From Bacteroidia bacterium (GTDB lineage: Bacteria > Bacteroidota > Bacteroidia > UBA4408), in assembly GCA_020845635.1 (NCBI GenBank), contig JADLFI010000047.1:1-40085 (forward strand): DNA of 40,085 bases. Reading direction: 5' to 3'. How positions within the stretch are numbered: position 1 is the first letter of the stretch; the number at the start of each line of letters is the position of its first letter. The notes below the pieces were generated by a model that was given only the letters and a program-made list of their open reading frames with translations, was not told the origin of the DNA and made no database searches. A program made the position numbers and the translations under genes. Positions 25,275 through 34,988 of the stretch are shown piece after piece.

Positions 25275-26753
25275 TTAGTTTACATTAATTTTCTTTTCCA
25301 GTTCTTCAATGTAGGTTTTAAACTTTTTATCGGTATCCATTAAATTGTTTACGGTTCTGCAGGCATGCAGTACCGTAGCATGATCTTTACCTCCACAGTG
25401 CATACCTATATTGGCTAACGATGATTTAGTAAGATTTTTACTAAAATACATTGCTATTTGACGTGCTTGTACTACCTCGCGTTTACGGGTTTTTGATTTC
25501 ATTAATTCAATAGGTAAATCAAAATAATCTGAAACTACTTTTTGTATAAAGTCTATTGACACTTCGCGTGTAGTGTTCTTAACAAACTTGTCAATCATGT
25601 TCTTTGCCAAATCAAGAGTAATGGCTTTTTTATTAAGTGTTGATTGAGCAAGTAATGAAGTTAAGGCTCCTTCCAGTTCTCTGATGTTATTGGTAATACT
25701 ATAAGCTAAATACTCAATAACGTCTTTTGGAATTTCTATTCCATCAATGTATAATTTTTTCTCAAGGATAGCAATTCGTGTTTCTAAGTCAGGCGCTTGC
25801 AAATCGGCAGCCAATCCCCATTTAAAGCGACTAAGTAAGCGTGGTTCAATACCAATTAGTTCAACCGGAGGTTTATCAGAAGTTAATACTAATTGTTTTC
25901 CTGATTGGTGTAAATGATTGAAAATATGGAAAAATACATCTTGTGTTTTTTCTTTACCTGAGAAGAACTGAATATCATCAATAATCAAAACATCAATCAT
26001 TTGATAAAAATGAATAAAATCGTTTTGGTCATTATTTCTTACGGAGTCTATGTATTGGGTCATAAATCTATCAGCTCCTACGTAAAGCACTGTTTTATTT
26101 GGAAACTGATGTTTTACCTGAATGCCTATGGCTTGAGCCAAATGTGATTTACCTGTACCAACTCCACCATATATTAAAAGTGGATTGAAGGCTGTGCCAC
26201 CGGGTTTATTAGCTACTGCAAATCCTGCTGAGCGAGCTAAGCGATTACAATCGCCTTCAATAAAATTTTCAAATGAGTAAGTAGGATTAAGTTGAGATTC
26301 AACATTTACTTTCTTTAGACCCGGAATTACAAATGGGTTTCTAATAGCATTGGTGCTAATATCTAGAGGCATTGCAATAGATGAATTAGCTAATGGCTTT
26401 TTGCTGTTGGTAGGAAATTTAACGGAGTATGATTTTGATGGATTAGTACTATTTTCCATAATAATAGAGTATTCTAATCTACCATCATTACCTAATTCAT
26501 TTTTTAATGTTTTTCGTAGTAAAGTAATATAATGTTCTTCTAGCCATTCATAAAAAAACTGACTTGGCACTTGTATGGTTAAAACTTTATTTTGAAGTTT
26601 AATAGGTTTAATTGGTTCAAACCATGTTTTAAAACTTTGTGGGCTTATATTATCTTTAATAATACGTAAGCAATTTTCCCATACCTGTTCATGTCCTTTT
26701 TCTCCTGTAGATACGTTTTCGTTTGATTGTTGTTGTGATTTTGGTGCTTTCAA
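25275..26753 (-). CDS. dnaA: Chromosomal replication initiator protein DnaA
   Basis: The 492-residue protein has DnaA's four domains. Domain I (VWENCLRIIKDNISPQSFKTWFEPI) leads to a short linker. Domain III has Walker A GGVGTGKSHL at 196-205 and Walker B VLIIDDIQF with Asp259-Asp260; the ISM/AAA+ segments are KQLVLTSDKPP and LLSRFKWGLAADLQAPDLETR. Domain IV ends with the DNA-binding signature GGKDHATVLHACR at about 454-466. The usual GGRDHSTVLHA signature is slightly altered (K for R, A for S), which is common in this phylum. It initiates chromosome replication by binding DnaA boxes. No cluster of clear DnaA boxes flanks the gene, so the origin may be elsewhere. Confidence 0.98.
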   Translation of the reverse strand: MKAPKSQQQSNENVSTGEKGHEQVWENCLRIIKDNISPQSFKTWFEPIKPIKLQNKVLTIQVPSQFFYEWLEEHYITLLRKTLKNELGNDGRLEYSIIMENSTNPSKSYSVKFPTNSKKPLANSSIAMPLDISTNAIRNPFVIPGLKKVNVESQLNPTYSFENFIEGDCNRLARSAGFAVANKPGGTAFNPLLIYGGVGTGKSHLAQAIGIQVKHQFPNKTVLYVGADRFMTQYIDSVRNNDQNDFIHFYQMIDVLIIDDIQFFSGKEKTQDVFFHIFNHLHQSGKQLVLTSDKPPVELIGIEPRLLSRFKWGLAADLQAPDLETRIAILEKKLYIDGIEIPKDVIEYLAYSITNNIRELEGALTSLLAQSTLNKKAITLDLAKNMIDKFVKNTTREVSIDFIQKVVSDYFDLPIELMKSKTRKREVVQARQIAMYFSKNLTKSSLANIGMHCGGKDHATVLHACRTVNNLMDTDKKFKTYIEELEKKINVN

Positions 26754-26984
26754 TTTTTAAAATATTTTATATGTTGTGTTGATATATGTCAAATGTTGTG
26801 GACTACAAAAATGTTTATAAAAAAGTAGAAAAAAAAATTTTTTCAGACTTGTTTTTTTGAAAACTTTTACTCCGCTTTTTTTTTGAAGATGTAACTCTCT
26901 AAATATAAGTATAAATACTCTAAAAATGAGGATTTCCACTATTTTAATAGGAGAAAAATAAAAAAAATAAATGTTTATTTTTTT

Positions 26985-27935
26985 TTAGGCAATATCAAAA
27001 ATTTTTGTAAGAGAATGTGCCGAACCTTCAATTCTTTTTTTACCTGTATTTTTATCAAAGTATAAATCTATTCTTCCAAGTTTAATTCCTGCCCAACCTA
27101 CTTGAGCAACACAAGTTTCTTTTCCATCTCTGTTTTTGGTTATTACAGGCTTATCTAAAAAGGTATGTGTATGGCCTCCTATTATTAGGTCTATATATCT
27201 TGATTGTTTAGCAAATTCAATATCTGAAATTTTTCTTTCATTATATTTAAAACCTAAGTGTGATAAACAAATAATTACGTCACAATTTTTTTCTTTCTTT
27301 AAATGAATTGCTGTCTCGGCTGCTTTCACCATTGGGTCAAGATATTTTGTTTCGCCATAATTCTTTTTTTCTACTAAGCCATCTAATTCAATACCTAAAC
27401 CAAATACCCCAATTTTTACATCACTCTTATTAAATATTTTATAAGGATTTGTTTTTCCTTCCATAATGGTGCCACGAAAGTCATAGTTGGCACACAAAAA
27501 TGGGAAGTTAGCAAATTCTAATTTATTCACTATTCCTTCTAACCCATTATCAAAATCATGATTACCCAATGTGCTGGCATCATACCCCATTTGGCTCATA
27601 ATTTTTAATTCCAACTCTCCGCCATATTTATTAAAGTAATAGGTGCCCTGATAAATATCTCCGGCATCTAATAACAATACATCTTTCTCCTCACTTCTTA
27701 TTTTTTGGATAAGTGCTGCTCTTCGTGCGGCACCTCCAAGCCCCGGGTATTTGGGATCATTGTCGGGAAATGGTTCAATGTGGCTGTGTACATCATTAGT
27801 ATGTAATATAGTAATTTTATTGGCGCGTGGTTTGGCAAAAGTATCTACTTTACTTAGACCTATAATTGATATAGTGCCATATATAGAATTTCTAAGAAAT
27901 TCTCTTCTATTATTAAATATTTTTAATTCTTCCAT
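26985..27935 (-). CDS. Metallophosphatase, catalytic half of a UshA-like 5'-nucleotidase
   Basis: The 316-residue protein starts with a twin-arginine-type signal (RREFLRN followed by a hydrophobic run), so it is probably exported folded. The metallophosphoesterase motifs are intact: ITILHTNDVHSHIEPF, LLLDAGDIYQGT, TLGNHDFDNG, CLSHLGFKYNE and IIGGHTHTF. In E. coli UshA the same domain is joined to a C-terminal substrate-binding domain. Here that domain is a separate gene (27913-28665), which overlaps this start by 23 bp. The two products should act as one enzyme releasing phosphate from nucleotides or UDP-sugars in the periplasm. Upstream of dnaA there is 231 bp of AT-rich DNA. Confidence 0.9.
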   Translation of the reverse strand: MEELKIFNNRREFLRNSIYGTISIIGLSKVDTFAKPRANKITILHTNDVHSHIEPFPDNDPKYPGLGGAARRAALIQKIRSEEKDVLLLDAGDIYQGTYYFNKYGGELELKIMSQMGYDASTLGNHDFDNGLEGIVNKLEFANFPFLCANYDFRGTIMEGKTNPYKIFNKSDVKIGVFGLGIELDGLVEKKNYGETKYLDPMVKAAETAIHLKKEKNCDVIICLSHLGFKYNERKISDIEFAKQSRYIDLIIGGHTHTFLDKPVITKNRDGKETCVAQVGWAGIKLGRIDLYFDKNTGKKRIEGSAHSLTKIFDIA

Positions 27936-28665
27936 CTTTTTTAGGATTTAAAGTATTACCTTTTTTATTTTCATAGCGCATGTAATTTACTATGGCATCA
28001 CGTAATTTTATGTTTAATGTTTGTTTGGCTATGGGGTTTGAAAAAAAACGCATTTTATCACCTCCATTGGCTAAGTAGTCAGAAGTAGCAACCCTGTAAT
28101 TTTTAGAAATATCAAAAGCATGGCCATTTATGATAATATTTTCCGGGTTTTCATCTTTAATTTCAAGAGTAGCACCGGCTAAGGGAACTCCTTTGGCATG
28201 AGCTATGTATTTAAAAAGGTTTAATGTTTTTTCCCCACTCAATGTCAGTACTACTATCTCATTTTCGAAAGGCATTAATTCAAAAATTTTTCCTAAGGTT
28301 ATATTACCTTCCGGAAGCGAGGTTCTTAAACCTCCGTTATTAAGCATACAGAAATCAGCAGGTGTATCGTTACTTTGTTGAAGTATTTTATTACTTTCTG
28401 CTAAGGTTATGTCTGATATTAAGTTTCCCAATGAACTCTCCGGTTGTCCTTTTGTTGCCTCTGCATTGCTCTTAATCAGTACTTCATTCATTTCATTATC
28501 CAATACTTTTTTGTAAGGCTCTATAAGTGCGTTTATTTTTTCATCCTCGGGCGACTTATTGTTTAGTTGTATGGTTGATGGTTGTATATGACTTACCTGT
28601 AATTTATTACTACATGCATTTAAAAGTAGTAGAAGTGTTATAGCAATTAAATTAATTCTTTTCAA
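27913..28665 (-). CDS. 5'-nucleotidase C-terminal-domain lipoprotein, binding half of a split UshA
   Basis: The 250-residue lipoprotein has its lipobox Cys at residue 18 (LLNAC). The body is a 5_nucleotid_C domain: SSLGNLISDITL, DFCMLNNGGLRTSLPEGNITLGKIFELMPFENEIVVLTLSG and YRVATSDYLANGGDKM. This domain shapes the nucleotide-binding pocket in UshA-type enzymes. The NNGGLRTSLPEG motif carries the expected adenine-stacking and phosphate contacts. It is the upstream gene of a two-gene unit; its stop overlaps the metallophosphatase start by 23 bp. This half is membrane-anchored through its lipid and the other half has a TAT-type signal, an arrangement seen in other Bacteroidota. Confidence 0.9.
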   Translation of the reverse strand: MKRINLIAITLLLLLNACSNKLQVSHIQPSTIQLNNKSPEDEKINALIEPYKKVLDNEMNEVLIKSNAEATKGQPESSLGNLISDITLAESNKILQQSNDTPADFCMLNNGGLRTSLPEGNITLGKIFELMPFENEIVVLTLSGEKTLNLFKYIAHAKGVPLAGATLEIKDENPENIIINGHAFDISKNYRVATSDYLANGGDKMRFFSNPIAKQTLNIKLRDAIVNYMRYENKKGNTLNPKKDGRIKNI

Positions 28666-29057
28666 GGTGATTTTATATTTATATTTTGATTATAAAATTA
28701 GTAATTCAAATAAACGATAATAATAAATAAATAAAAATTAACATTAAATTTTTTATGACAGTCATGTTTATACTCATACCATATAATTTAATGGCCTTTT
28801 TTGTATGTTAAGCATTTTGTGTTGTTTAGATTGAATTAATATTACTGCTTTAAGTTTAACACATTATTATAAGGTTACACAACAATAACGTATAGCTAAT
28901 TTATACTAAATCTCTTTTTGTGGGGATAACCTATTTGTAAATAATATTGGCCATTAAATAAATACTCATTAGTATGATTGTTGGAATATTTTTTACCAAT
29001 GTTAAACTAATAAATTTACATTTACATGATTAATTGAAATACTTTAATTGTTAGATT
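28666..29057. other. Divergent intergenic region, no gene seen
   Basis: These 392 bp separate the minus-strand nucleotidase unit from the plus-strand thioesterase. They are AT-rich, with no supported reading frame. The only structures are short palindromes (ATGACAGTCAT at about 28755-28765 and TACTCATTAGTA near 28965). Both promoters must lie here, but no element matches the consensus closely. Confidence 0.5.
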
Positions 29058-29465
29058 ATGTTTGAAAGCGAAACTTATGTTAGAGTTAGATATGCCGAAA
29101 CCGACAGGATGGGTTATGTTTATTATGGCAATTACTCGGAGTATTACGAAGTTGGCCGTGTTGAAGCACTCAGACAATTGGGAATGAGCTATCGAGAAAT
29201 GGAAGACTCAGGTATTATGCTTCCTGTTTTAAGTTTTAGTATTAAATATTATAAGCCGGCTTATTATGATGATTTATTAAGAGTAAAAACCATCATTGCT
29301 GAACTACCCAAAACACGAATAAAATTTATATATCAAATATATAATGCCAATAATGTATTGCTTAATGAAGGCGAAACAACACTTGTTTTTGTAAAAATTC
29401 AAACCGGAAAACCTTGCATGGCTCCCGAGGCTTTTTTACAAAAACTTAACCCATTTTTTAAATAA
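29058..29465 (+). CDS. Acyl-CoA thioesterase (4HBT, YbgC/FadM-like)
   Basis: The 135-residue protein is a single hotdog-fold thioesterase. The signature YAETDRMGYVYYGNYSEYYEVGR contains the catalytic Asp, as in YbgC and 4-hydroxybenzoyl-CoA thioesterases. LSFSIKYYKPAYYDDLLRVKT follows. Such enzymes hydrolyse acyl-CoA or acyl-ACP thioesters in the cytoplasm; chain length cannot be read. It is followed 17 bp later by the M1 peptidase gene. Confidence 0.9.
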   Translation: MFESETYVRVRYAETDRMGYVYYGNYSEYYEVGRVEALRQLGMSYREMEDSGIMLPVLSFSIKYYKPAYYDDLLRVKTIIAELPKTRIKFIYQIYNANNVLLNEGETTLVFVKIQTGKPCMAPEAFLQKLNPFFK

Positions 29466-29482
29466 TAATAAATCATTGTGAT

Positions 29483-31906
29483 ATGAAACAAAAATTACTT
29501 TTATTTCTTTCATTATTGTTTTCTAACTATCAGCTAAATGCTCAAAACAAAACACAAACCTACGCCTGGGATAATGAGAAATATCCACGAGAGAGACTCA
29601 TTGATATGGACAGGATGATTGTTGATGTTTCTTTTAACCCGCAGGAGGGTATAGTTTTCGGGCAGGTTTCGCATTACTTTAAACCTTTGAGAGAAAGAAT
29701 AGACTCTGTATTTTTTGATGCACCAGGCATTACCATTAAATCTGTTTTTGTAAATGGAAATCCTACAGATTTTAAAACTAATAATGAGGGGGTTAGTATT
29801 TATCCCACAAAACCGCTTGTGTGGGATACTTATGATAGTATAAGAATAGTTTATCAGGCACAACCTAAAAAAGGAATTTATTTTATAGGGTGGAACGATA
29901 AAAATAATATAAGCCGTAAACAAATATGGACACAAGGGCAAGGTGTTGACAATCGCTATTGGATACCTATGTGGGATGATGTAAATGATAAAATGCTTAC
30001 CGAAACTGTTGTACGCATTGATAAAAAGTATAATGTGCTAAGTAACGGAACAAAGGTTAGAGAATTTTTGAACAAAGATGGCACTAAAACATGGCATTAC
30101 AGAATGAACAGGCCACATGCCGGATACCTAATTATGCTTGGAATTGGCGAGTATAAAATAAAAGAAACTAAAAGTAAATCGGGAGTGCCTATCAGATTAT
30201 ATTATTATCCTGATCAGGAAGACCGTGTTGATTATACCTACAAACATACGGTTGACATCATGAATTTTTTTGAGGAAGAAATTGGAGTGCCTTTCCCTTG
30301 GGAATCGTATTCGCAAATACCGGTTCAGGATTTTATGTACGGAGCTATGGAAAATACCACTGCAACCCTGTTTGGCGATTTCTTTTGTGCTGATAAGCGT
30401 AGTTACAGAGATCGTAACTATGTTGGTGTTGATGCACACGAAATGGCGCACCAGTGGTTTGGCGATATGGTTACAGCTCGTTGTGAGCCACATCATTGGC
30501 TACAAGAAAGCTTTGCCACGCATTATAATATGATGGCCGAAGGAGTAATTTTTGGAACAGATCATTTTGATTGGGCACGCAGAAATGCTCAAAACTCTGC
30601 TTTAGAAGCCGATAGTAAGGACTTATATCCCGTGGCCTCCAGCAAAGCCGGAAGTGCAAGGTATTATCCTAAAGGAGCTATTGTTTTAAATATGTTGAAA
30701 TACGTAGTTGGTACAAAAACCTTTAATAGAGCTATTAAATATTATTTATTAAAACATGCGTATAAAAATGTTGATTCTAATGATTTGTTGGTAGCCTTTG
30801 AGGAGGCTACGGGATACTCATTAGGATGGTTTTGGGAAGAATGGTTGTACAAAGCAGGCGAACCTGAATATAAAGTTAATTTCTTTAATGCGGTAAACAA
30901 TGCAAAACAGGCCGAACATCATTTTATAGTTGAACAAACACAAGATATAAATGATTATACCGGATTGTTTAAGATGCCTGTTGTGTTTGAGATATATTAC
31001 ACTGATGGCACCAAACAAAGTAAAACAATTTGGATTGAAAACACGATACACGATGTTGTTATTCCGAACTCTGATAACAAAATAGTTGATTATGTTTTGT
31101 TTGACCCAAATGCAGAAATAGCCAAAAAAATATATTTTCACAAAAGCAATGAAATGCTCTTGAGTCAGGCTACAAAGGCTCGAAACATGATTGACCGATA
31201 TGATGCATGGGTACAACTTAGAGCTGCAGATATAAGTTTAAAAAGAAATGCGCTGATTGAAAGTTTTAATAAAGAAAAACATTATAGCATTAGAACCGAA
31301 ATACTAAATCAGCTTTTGTATGATTCATCTTTGGAGAGTAAGAAAATTGTTAAGTCTGTTTTTTATTGTGATGATACTGATTTGAAGAAAGGCTTAATAC
31401 AAAGTATGGCAATTATTCCTATAGAGTTTAAACCCGATTATGAGAAACTTTTGCAAGACAGTTCTTATGATATCATTGCCCTATCGCTCGAGAAATTATG
31501 CACACAATTTGCTGACCATGCTTCTGAGTATTTAGAAAAAACTAAAGGAATAATTGGAGTAAGAAATCGCAATGTTGAATTAAAATGGCTGGAAATGAAT
31601 TTAAGCCTTAAGGGTAATCAGCAAATGTTCAATACTTTGGTTGCTTATACAAGTAATTCTTATGAGTTTCAAACCCGAATAGCAGCTATGAATGTATTGA
31701 AGAAATTTAATTACTTTGATGTGAATTTGATGGACAATTGCTTTGATGCAATATTTAATCCAAATACCCGCTTGTCAGGGCCGGCAGGTGATATACTAAG
31801 GTATTATAGGGCACAATTTAATTTTCGGGATTTGATAAACAATAAAATTGCGGAGTTGCGAAATAATCCCTATCAGGATGAAATAATAAACAAACACTTC
31901 AAATAA
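29483..31906 (+). CDS. M1-family aminopeptidase
   Basis: The 807-residue protein has a signal peptide ending near YQLNAQ, so it is exported. The gluzincin site is intact: HEMAH at 319-323 with the third zinc ligand Glu342, an HExxH-x18-E pattern, and the exopeptidase motif GAMEN at 287-291. The N-terminal saddle domain carries MIVDVSFNPQEGIVFGQVSHYF, and a C-terminal helical part follows from about residue 550. It should trim N-terminal residues from peptides in the periplasm. It sits between the thioesterase (17 bp upstream) and an MFS transporter (13 bp downstream), so it is likely the middle of an operon. Confidence 0.93.
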   Translation: MKQKLLLFLSLLFSNYQLNAQNKTQTYAWDNEKYPRERLIDMDRMIVDVSFNPQEGIVFGQVSHYFKPLRERIDSVFFDAPGITIKSVFVNGNPTDFKTNNEGVSIYPTKPLVWDTYDSIRIVYQAQPKKGIYFIGWNDKNNISRKQIWTQGQGVDNRYWIPMWDDVNDKMLTETVVRIDKKYNVLSNGTKVREFLNKDGTKTWHYRMNRPHAGYLIMLGIGEYKIKETKSKSGVPIRLYYYPDQEDRVDYTYKHTVDIMNFFEEEIGVPFPWESYSQIPVQDFMYGAMENTTATLFGDFFCADKRSYRDRNYVGVDAHEMAHQWFGDMVTARCEPHHWLQESFATHYNMMAEGVIFGTDHFDWARRNAQNSALEADSKDLYPVASSKAGSARYYPKGAIVLNMLKYVVGTKTFNRAIKYYLLKHAYKNVDSNDLLVAFEEATGYSLGWFWEEWLYKAGEPEYKVNFFNAVNNAKQAEHHFIVEQTQDINDYTGLFKMPVVFEIYYTDGTKQSKTIWIENTIHDVVIPNSDNKIVDYVLFDPNAEIAKKIYFHKSNEMLLSQATKARNMIDRYDAWVQLRAADISLKRNALIESFNKEKHYSIRTEILNQLLYDSSLESKKIVKSVFYCDDTDLKKGLIQSMAIIPIEFKPDYEKLLQDSSYDIIALSLEKLCTQFADHASEYLEKTKGIIGVRNRNVELKWLEMNLSLKGNQQMFNTLVAYTSNSYEFQTRIAAMNVLKKFNYFDVNLMDNCFDAIFNPNTRLSGPAGDILRYYRAQFNFRDLINNKIAELRNNPYQDEIINKHFK

Positions 31907-31919
31907 TTGCTGTGCTTTT

Positions 31920-33155
31920 ATGGAAGATCATTTGAAAAAAAACTCTCGCTGGTTGATTATAGTAGCAGCATTAGGGTACTTTGTAGATATTTATGATTTG
32001 GTATTATTCAGTGTTGAAAGAATAGATAGTCTTAAAGAAATATTAGGAACTCAGGCAAGTGCTGAAGAGTTAAAAAACACCGGAATACAATTATTAAATT
32101 GGCAAATGGGAGGAATGTTGGTCGGAGGCCTGATATGGGGTATTATTGGAGATAAAAAAGGAAGACTATCGGTTTTATTCGGTTCTATATTATTATACTC
32201 ACTTGCTAATATTGCCAATGGTTTTGTGCAAACAGTTAATCAGTATGCTTTATTGCGCTTTATTTCAGGCTTAGGCTTAGCCGGTGAACTTGGTGCCGGT
32301 ATTACTTTAGTAAGTGAAACTATGAGTAAAGAACGTAGGGGTATTGGCACTATGATAGTGGCAACAGTGGGAGTGTTTGGAGCTGTAGTGGCCGGAATCA
32401 TGGGTGATTTAATTGTCAATTGGCGCTACTCTTTCTTCTTGGGTGGTTCAATGGGGATATTGCTTCTTATCCTTCGTATAGGTGTTTACGAGTCGGGGAT
32501 GTTCGATAAAATTAAAAATAAGAATATTCAAAGAGGCAACTTTTTTATTTTATTAAAGTCAAAGAATAACCTTGTTAAGTACTTTGGAATTATTGCCATA
32601 GCCGTACCGGTATGGTATGTAATGAGTATTTTAGTTACTTTTTCGCCCGAAATGGTAAGAGCCAAAGGCGTTACTTCTTTTGTTCCCGACCCCGGAAAAG
32701 CAATCATGTTTGCTTATATAGGAATTACTTTTGGAGATTTTTTAAGTGGTGCTTTAAGTCAAATAATGAGAAGTAGAAAAAAAGTATTGGCTATATTTAT
32801 TTCTGTTACAGCAATAGGCATAGTTATGTATTTTACTATAGCCATGCGTTCTGAGTTTATGTTCTACTCCGTAGTTACTTTTATAGGATTAGCCACCGGC
32901 TATTGGGCAGTATTTATGAGCACTGCTGCAGAACTTTTTGGAACCAATATTAGAGCTACCGTAACCACTACTGCTCCTAACTTTGTTCGTGGGGCTGTAG
33001 TTTTTCTAACTCTGGGATTTAGATATTTTGAAGGTTTTACCGGTACAATTTCTTCCGCTATAATTATTGGAATTATTACCTTTGTATTAGCTTTTATAGC
33101 TTTATACAAAATAGAAGAAACATTTAATAAAGATTTGAATTATGTCGAGCAGTAA
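31920..33155 (+). CDS. MFS transporter (metabolite:H+ symporter-like)
   Basis: The 411-residue protein has about 12 hydrophobic segments. The loop after TM2 carries the MFS signature GLIWGIIGDKKGRLSVLFGS, and TM4 to TM5 contains LRFISGLGLAGELGAG, typical of the sugar/dicarboxylate metabolite:H+ symporter branch. The second half begins around WYVMSILVTFSPEMV. The substrate is unknown; position after an exported aminopeptidase might hint at uptake of a small acid or amino acid, but this is weak. Its end overlaps the CoA-binding gene by 14 bp. Confidence 0.9.
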   Translation: MEDHLKKNSRWLIIVAALGYFVDIYDLVLFSVERIDSLKEILGTQASAEELKNTGIQLLNWQMGGMLVGGLIWGIIGDKKGRLSVLFGSILLYSLANIANGFVQTVNQYALLRFISGLGLAGELGAGITLVSETMSKERRGIGTMIVATVGVFGAVVAGIMGDLIVNWRYSFFLGGSMGILLLILRIGVYESGMFDKIKNKNIQRGNFFILLKSKNNLVKYFGIIAIAVPVWYVMSILVTFSPEMVRAKGVTSFVPDPGKAIMFAYIGITFGDFLSGALSQIMRSRKKVLAIFISVTAIGIVMYFTIAMRSEFMFYSVVTFIGLATGYWAVFMSTAAELFGTNIRATVTTTAPNFVRGAVVFLTLGFRYFEGFTGTISSAIIIGIITFVLAFIALYKIEETFNKDLNYVEQ

Positions 33156-33510
33156 AAGAACCTTAATAATTGGTGCCAGTGAAAATCCTGAGCGTTACGC
33201 CAATAAAGCATATCACAGCCTTAAAAATCATGGTCACCCAATATTAATGATTGGTAACAAAGAAGGTGCTATTGATGGAAATAAAATTGTTAAGGGAACA
33301 CCCGAATTTAGCGATGTTGACACCATTACCCTCTATCTGAATCCCAAAAACCAAGAAAGTTACTACAACTACATTTTGTCGCTTAACCCTAAAAGAATAA
33401 TTTTTAATCCGGGAACTGAAAATAACGAGTTGGAGAGCCTTGCCAATCAGAAAGGTATTGAAACTATTCAGGCTTGTACTCTGGTTTTGCTGGCAACCGG
33501 ACAATATTAA
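33142..33510 (+). CDS. CoA-binding (CoA_binding_2) domain protein
   Basis: The 122-residue protein is a lone Rossmann-like CoA_binding_2 domain of the YccU type. Landmarks are RTLIIGASENPERYANKAYHSLKNHGH at the start, VDTITLYLNPKNQ in the middle and RIIFNPGTENNELE near the end. The family binds CoA or a related nucleotide; no enzymatic role is established. It starts inside the MFS gene (14 bp overlap), so the two are co-translated. Confidence 0.9.
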   Translation: MSSSKRTLIIGASENPERYANKAYHSLKNHGHPILMIGNKEGAIDGNKIVKGTPEFSDVDTITLYLNPKNQESYYNYILSLNPKRIIFNPGTENNELESLANQKGIETIQACTLVLLATGQY

Positions 33511-34039
33511 TTATTAAAAACAATGTGCTTGTTAACAGAGCAGTCTATACCTCCATTCACGGGCAAGCACATCTTTAGGCAAATACCTGTCTGCACCTCA
33601 TTCTAAAACTATTCCTCAACCTACTGCCTGAAATACCTTATCTTCTGAGGTATCTTGTAAAAAATCATTCAAATTTTATGACATCATTAAATATAAAAAA
33701 TGGAGTGTCAATAATTGGAATATATTCATTATACATTAATTCACTTACTATTCTGTTTAACGTATTGGACAAAACCACCCAATTAATTGGGTTTAATTTC
33801 TTTGCTGAAATGCACTAAAGCAAAGAATCATTAAACAAAAATTCATATTTCATACCAATATATACTGAATAAGGATCAACAAACTCATTCTCAATATTAA
33901 AGTCTTATTTATTAATCCTTATTTAAAGCCCGATTAAAGATATTTCATGAGTTGGATTAAATATTTTTGAAAAATCAAAAATACTTTATACATTTGATTA
34001 AAAATAAATCATTTTTATTGATTATAAAAACATCATACT
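33511..34039. other. Intergenic region without a gene; two inverted repeats
   Basis: No reading frame is convincing in these 529 bp. A perfect 9-bp inverted repeat (ATGTGCTTG at 33523-33531, CAAGCACAT at 33564-33572) lies 13 bp after the CoA-binding gene stop and could form a hairpin with a 32-nt loop. ATACCT/AGGTAT near 33636-33656 forms a second weak stem. The rest is AT-rich leader of the LexA-like gene. Confidence 0.4.
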
Positions 34040-34879
34040 ATGTATTTCAGCAGTAATTTTAAATTTTTACGCAAACGTAAAAGTCGTTCACAAGAAGCAG
34101 CGGCCATAGGTTTAGGCATTAAGCGAAGCTCCATCAATAACTACGAAAATGGGTATGCTTTACCCGGGATTGACATGTTACCCGCAATTTCAAAATATTT
34201 CGGTATAAGTATTGATTCATTAATCAATGAAGATTTATCAAACATGTCGGAAATGAAACTTCGCGAGTTAGAATTAGGCTTTAGTTCTTATATAAGTGGG
34301 TCGAAATTGCGCATACTTGCCACCACGGTTGATTCAAAGAACAACGAAAATATTGAATTGGTTCCGCATAAAGCACGTGCAGGATATACGGCAGGCTACA
34401 ATGATCCGGAGTTTATTAGCGCCTTGCCTACTTTTCAGCTACCTTTTTTAAGTAAGGAGCGTAAGTACCGTACTTTTCAGATAAGTGGCGATAGTATGTT
34501 GCCTATCCCCGATAAATCGTTTGTTACTGCTCAATATGTTGATAACTGGAATGAGATTAAAGACGGGAGAGCTTATATATTGCTTACCCAAGATGATGGT
34601 ATAGTGTTCAAAGTTGTGTATAATCATATTAAAGACAAGAAAAAATTATTACTTAAATCACTCAACTTTGTATATGAACCTTATGAAGTAAATATTGGCG
34701 ATATTAAAGAGGTGTGGGAATTCATTAATTACATAAGCACCCAGGTTCCCGAACCTTTACAGCCTAATGATGAGGTAAATAAAAGTGTAACATTGATTCA
34801 GGAAGAGATGAAGAAAATTGCTCAAGTTTTGCAGAGAAAGCCTCAAACGCTGCTAAAAAGAAAACCATTTGTGAGGTAA
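34040..34879 (+). CDS. LexA/CI-like transcriptional regulator (XRE HTH plus S24 peptidase domain)
   Basis: Residues 1-65 form an XRE-type helix-turn-helix (LRKRKSRSQEAAAIGLGIKRSSINNYENG). Residues about 105-225 are an S24 domain: FQISGDSMLPI contains the nucleophile Ser152, and Lys191 in GIVFKVVY is the general base, 39 residues later as in LexA. ARAG at 112-115 lies before the peptidase domain and may be the self-cleavage Ala-Gly site. The protein may therefore repress genes until self-cleavage, for example after DNA damage. Its targets are unknown. It is not clearly a true LexA, since the HTH is XRE type rather than winged. It is the first gene of this region, with a 109-bp gap to the adaptor gene. 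Confidence 0.85.
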   Translation: MYFSSNFKFLRKRKSRSQEAAAIGLGIKRSSINNYENGYALPGIDMLPAISKYFGISIDSLINEDLSNMSEMKLRELELGFSSYISGSKLRILATTVDSKNNENIELVPHKARAGYTAGYNDPEFISALPTFQLPFLSKERKYRTFQISGDSMLPIPDKSFVTAQYVDNWNEIKDGRAYILLTQDDGIVFKVVYNHIKDKKKLLLKSLNFVYEPYEVNIGDIKEVWEFINYISTQVPEPLQPNDEVNKSVTLIQEEMKKIAQVLQRKPQTLLKRKPFVR

Positions 34880-34931
34880 CAATTTACCATTAAATCTTAT
34901 ATAAAGTCTAGGCTAAGTTTTACTTTTAATT

Positions 34932-34967
34932 TTTGAGCATTAAATAGTAATTAAAAAACTACCTTTG
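34932..34967 (+). promoter_or_regulatory. Candidate promoter of the RND/MacA-type adaptor gene
   Basis: TTTG at 34932-34935 is followed after 24 bp by a full-match -7 element TACCTTTG at 34960-34967, 21 bp before the ATG at 34989. The spacer is slightly longer than usual, which lowers confidence. Confidence 0.35.
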
Positions 34968-34988
34968 CAATCTTAAAAGATATTTGGG

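Noticed and set aside
25117-26984. Replication origin next to dnaA
   Set aside because: Only near matches to DnaA boxes were seen (for example around 25119 and 26797), with two mismatches each and no cluster. In this phylum the origin is often away from dnaA.
33523-33572. Inverted repeat after the CoA-binding gene as an intrinsic terminator
   Set aside because: The 9-bp arms are perfect, but the 32-nt loop is long and no T run follows, so it is listed only as a structure.
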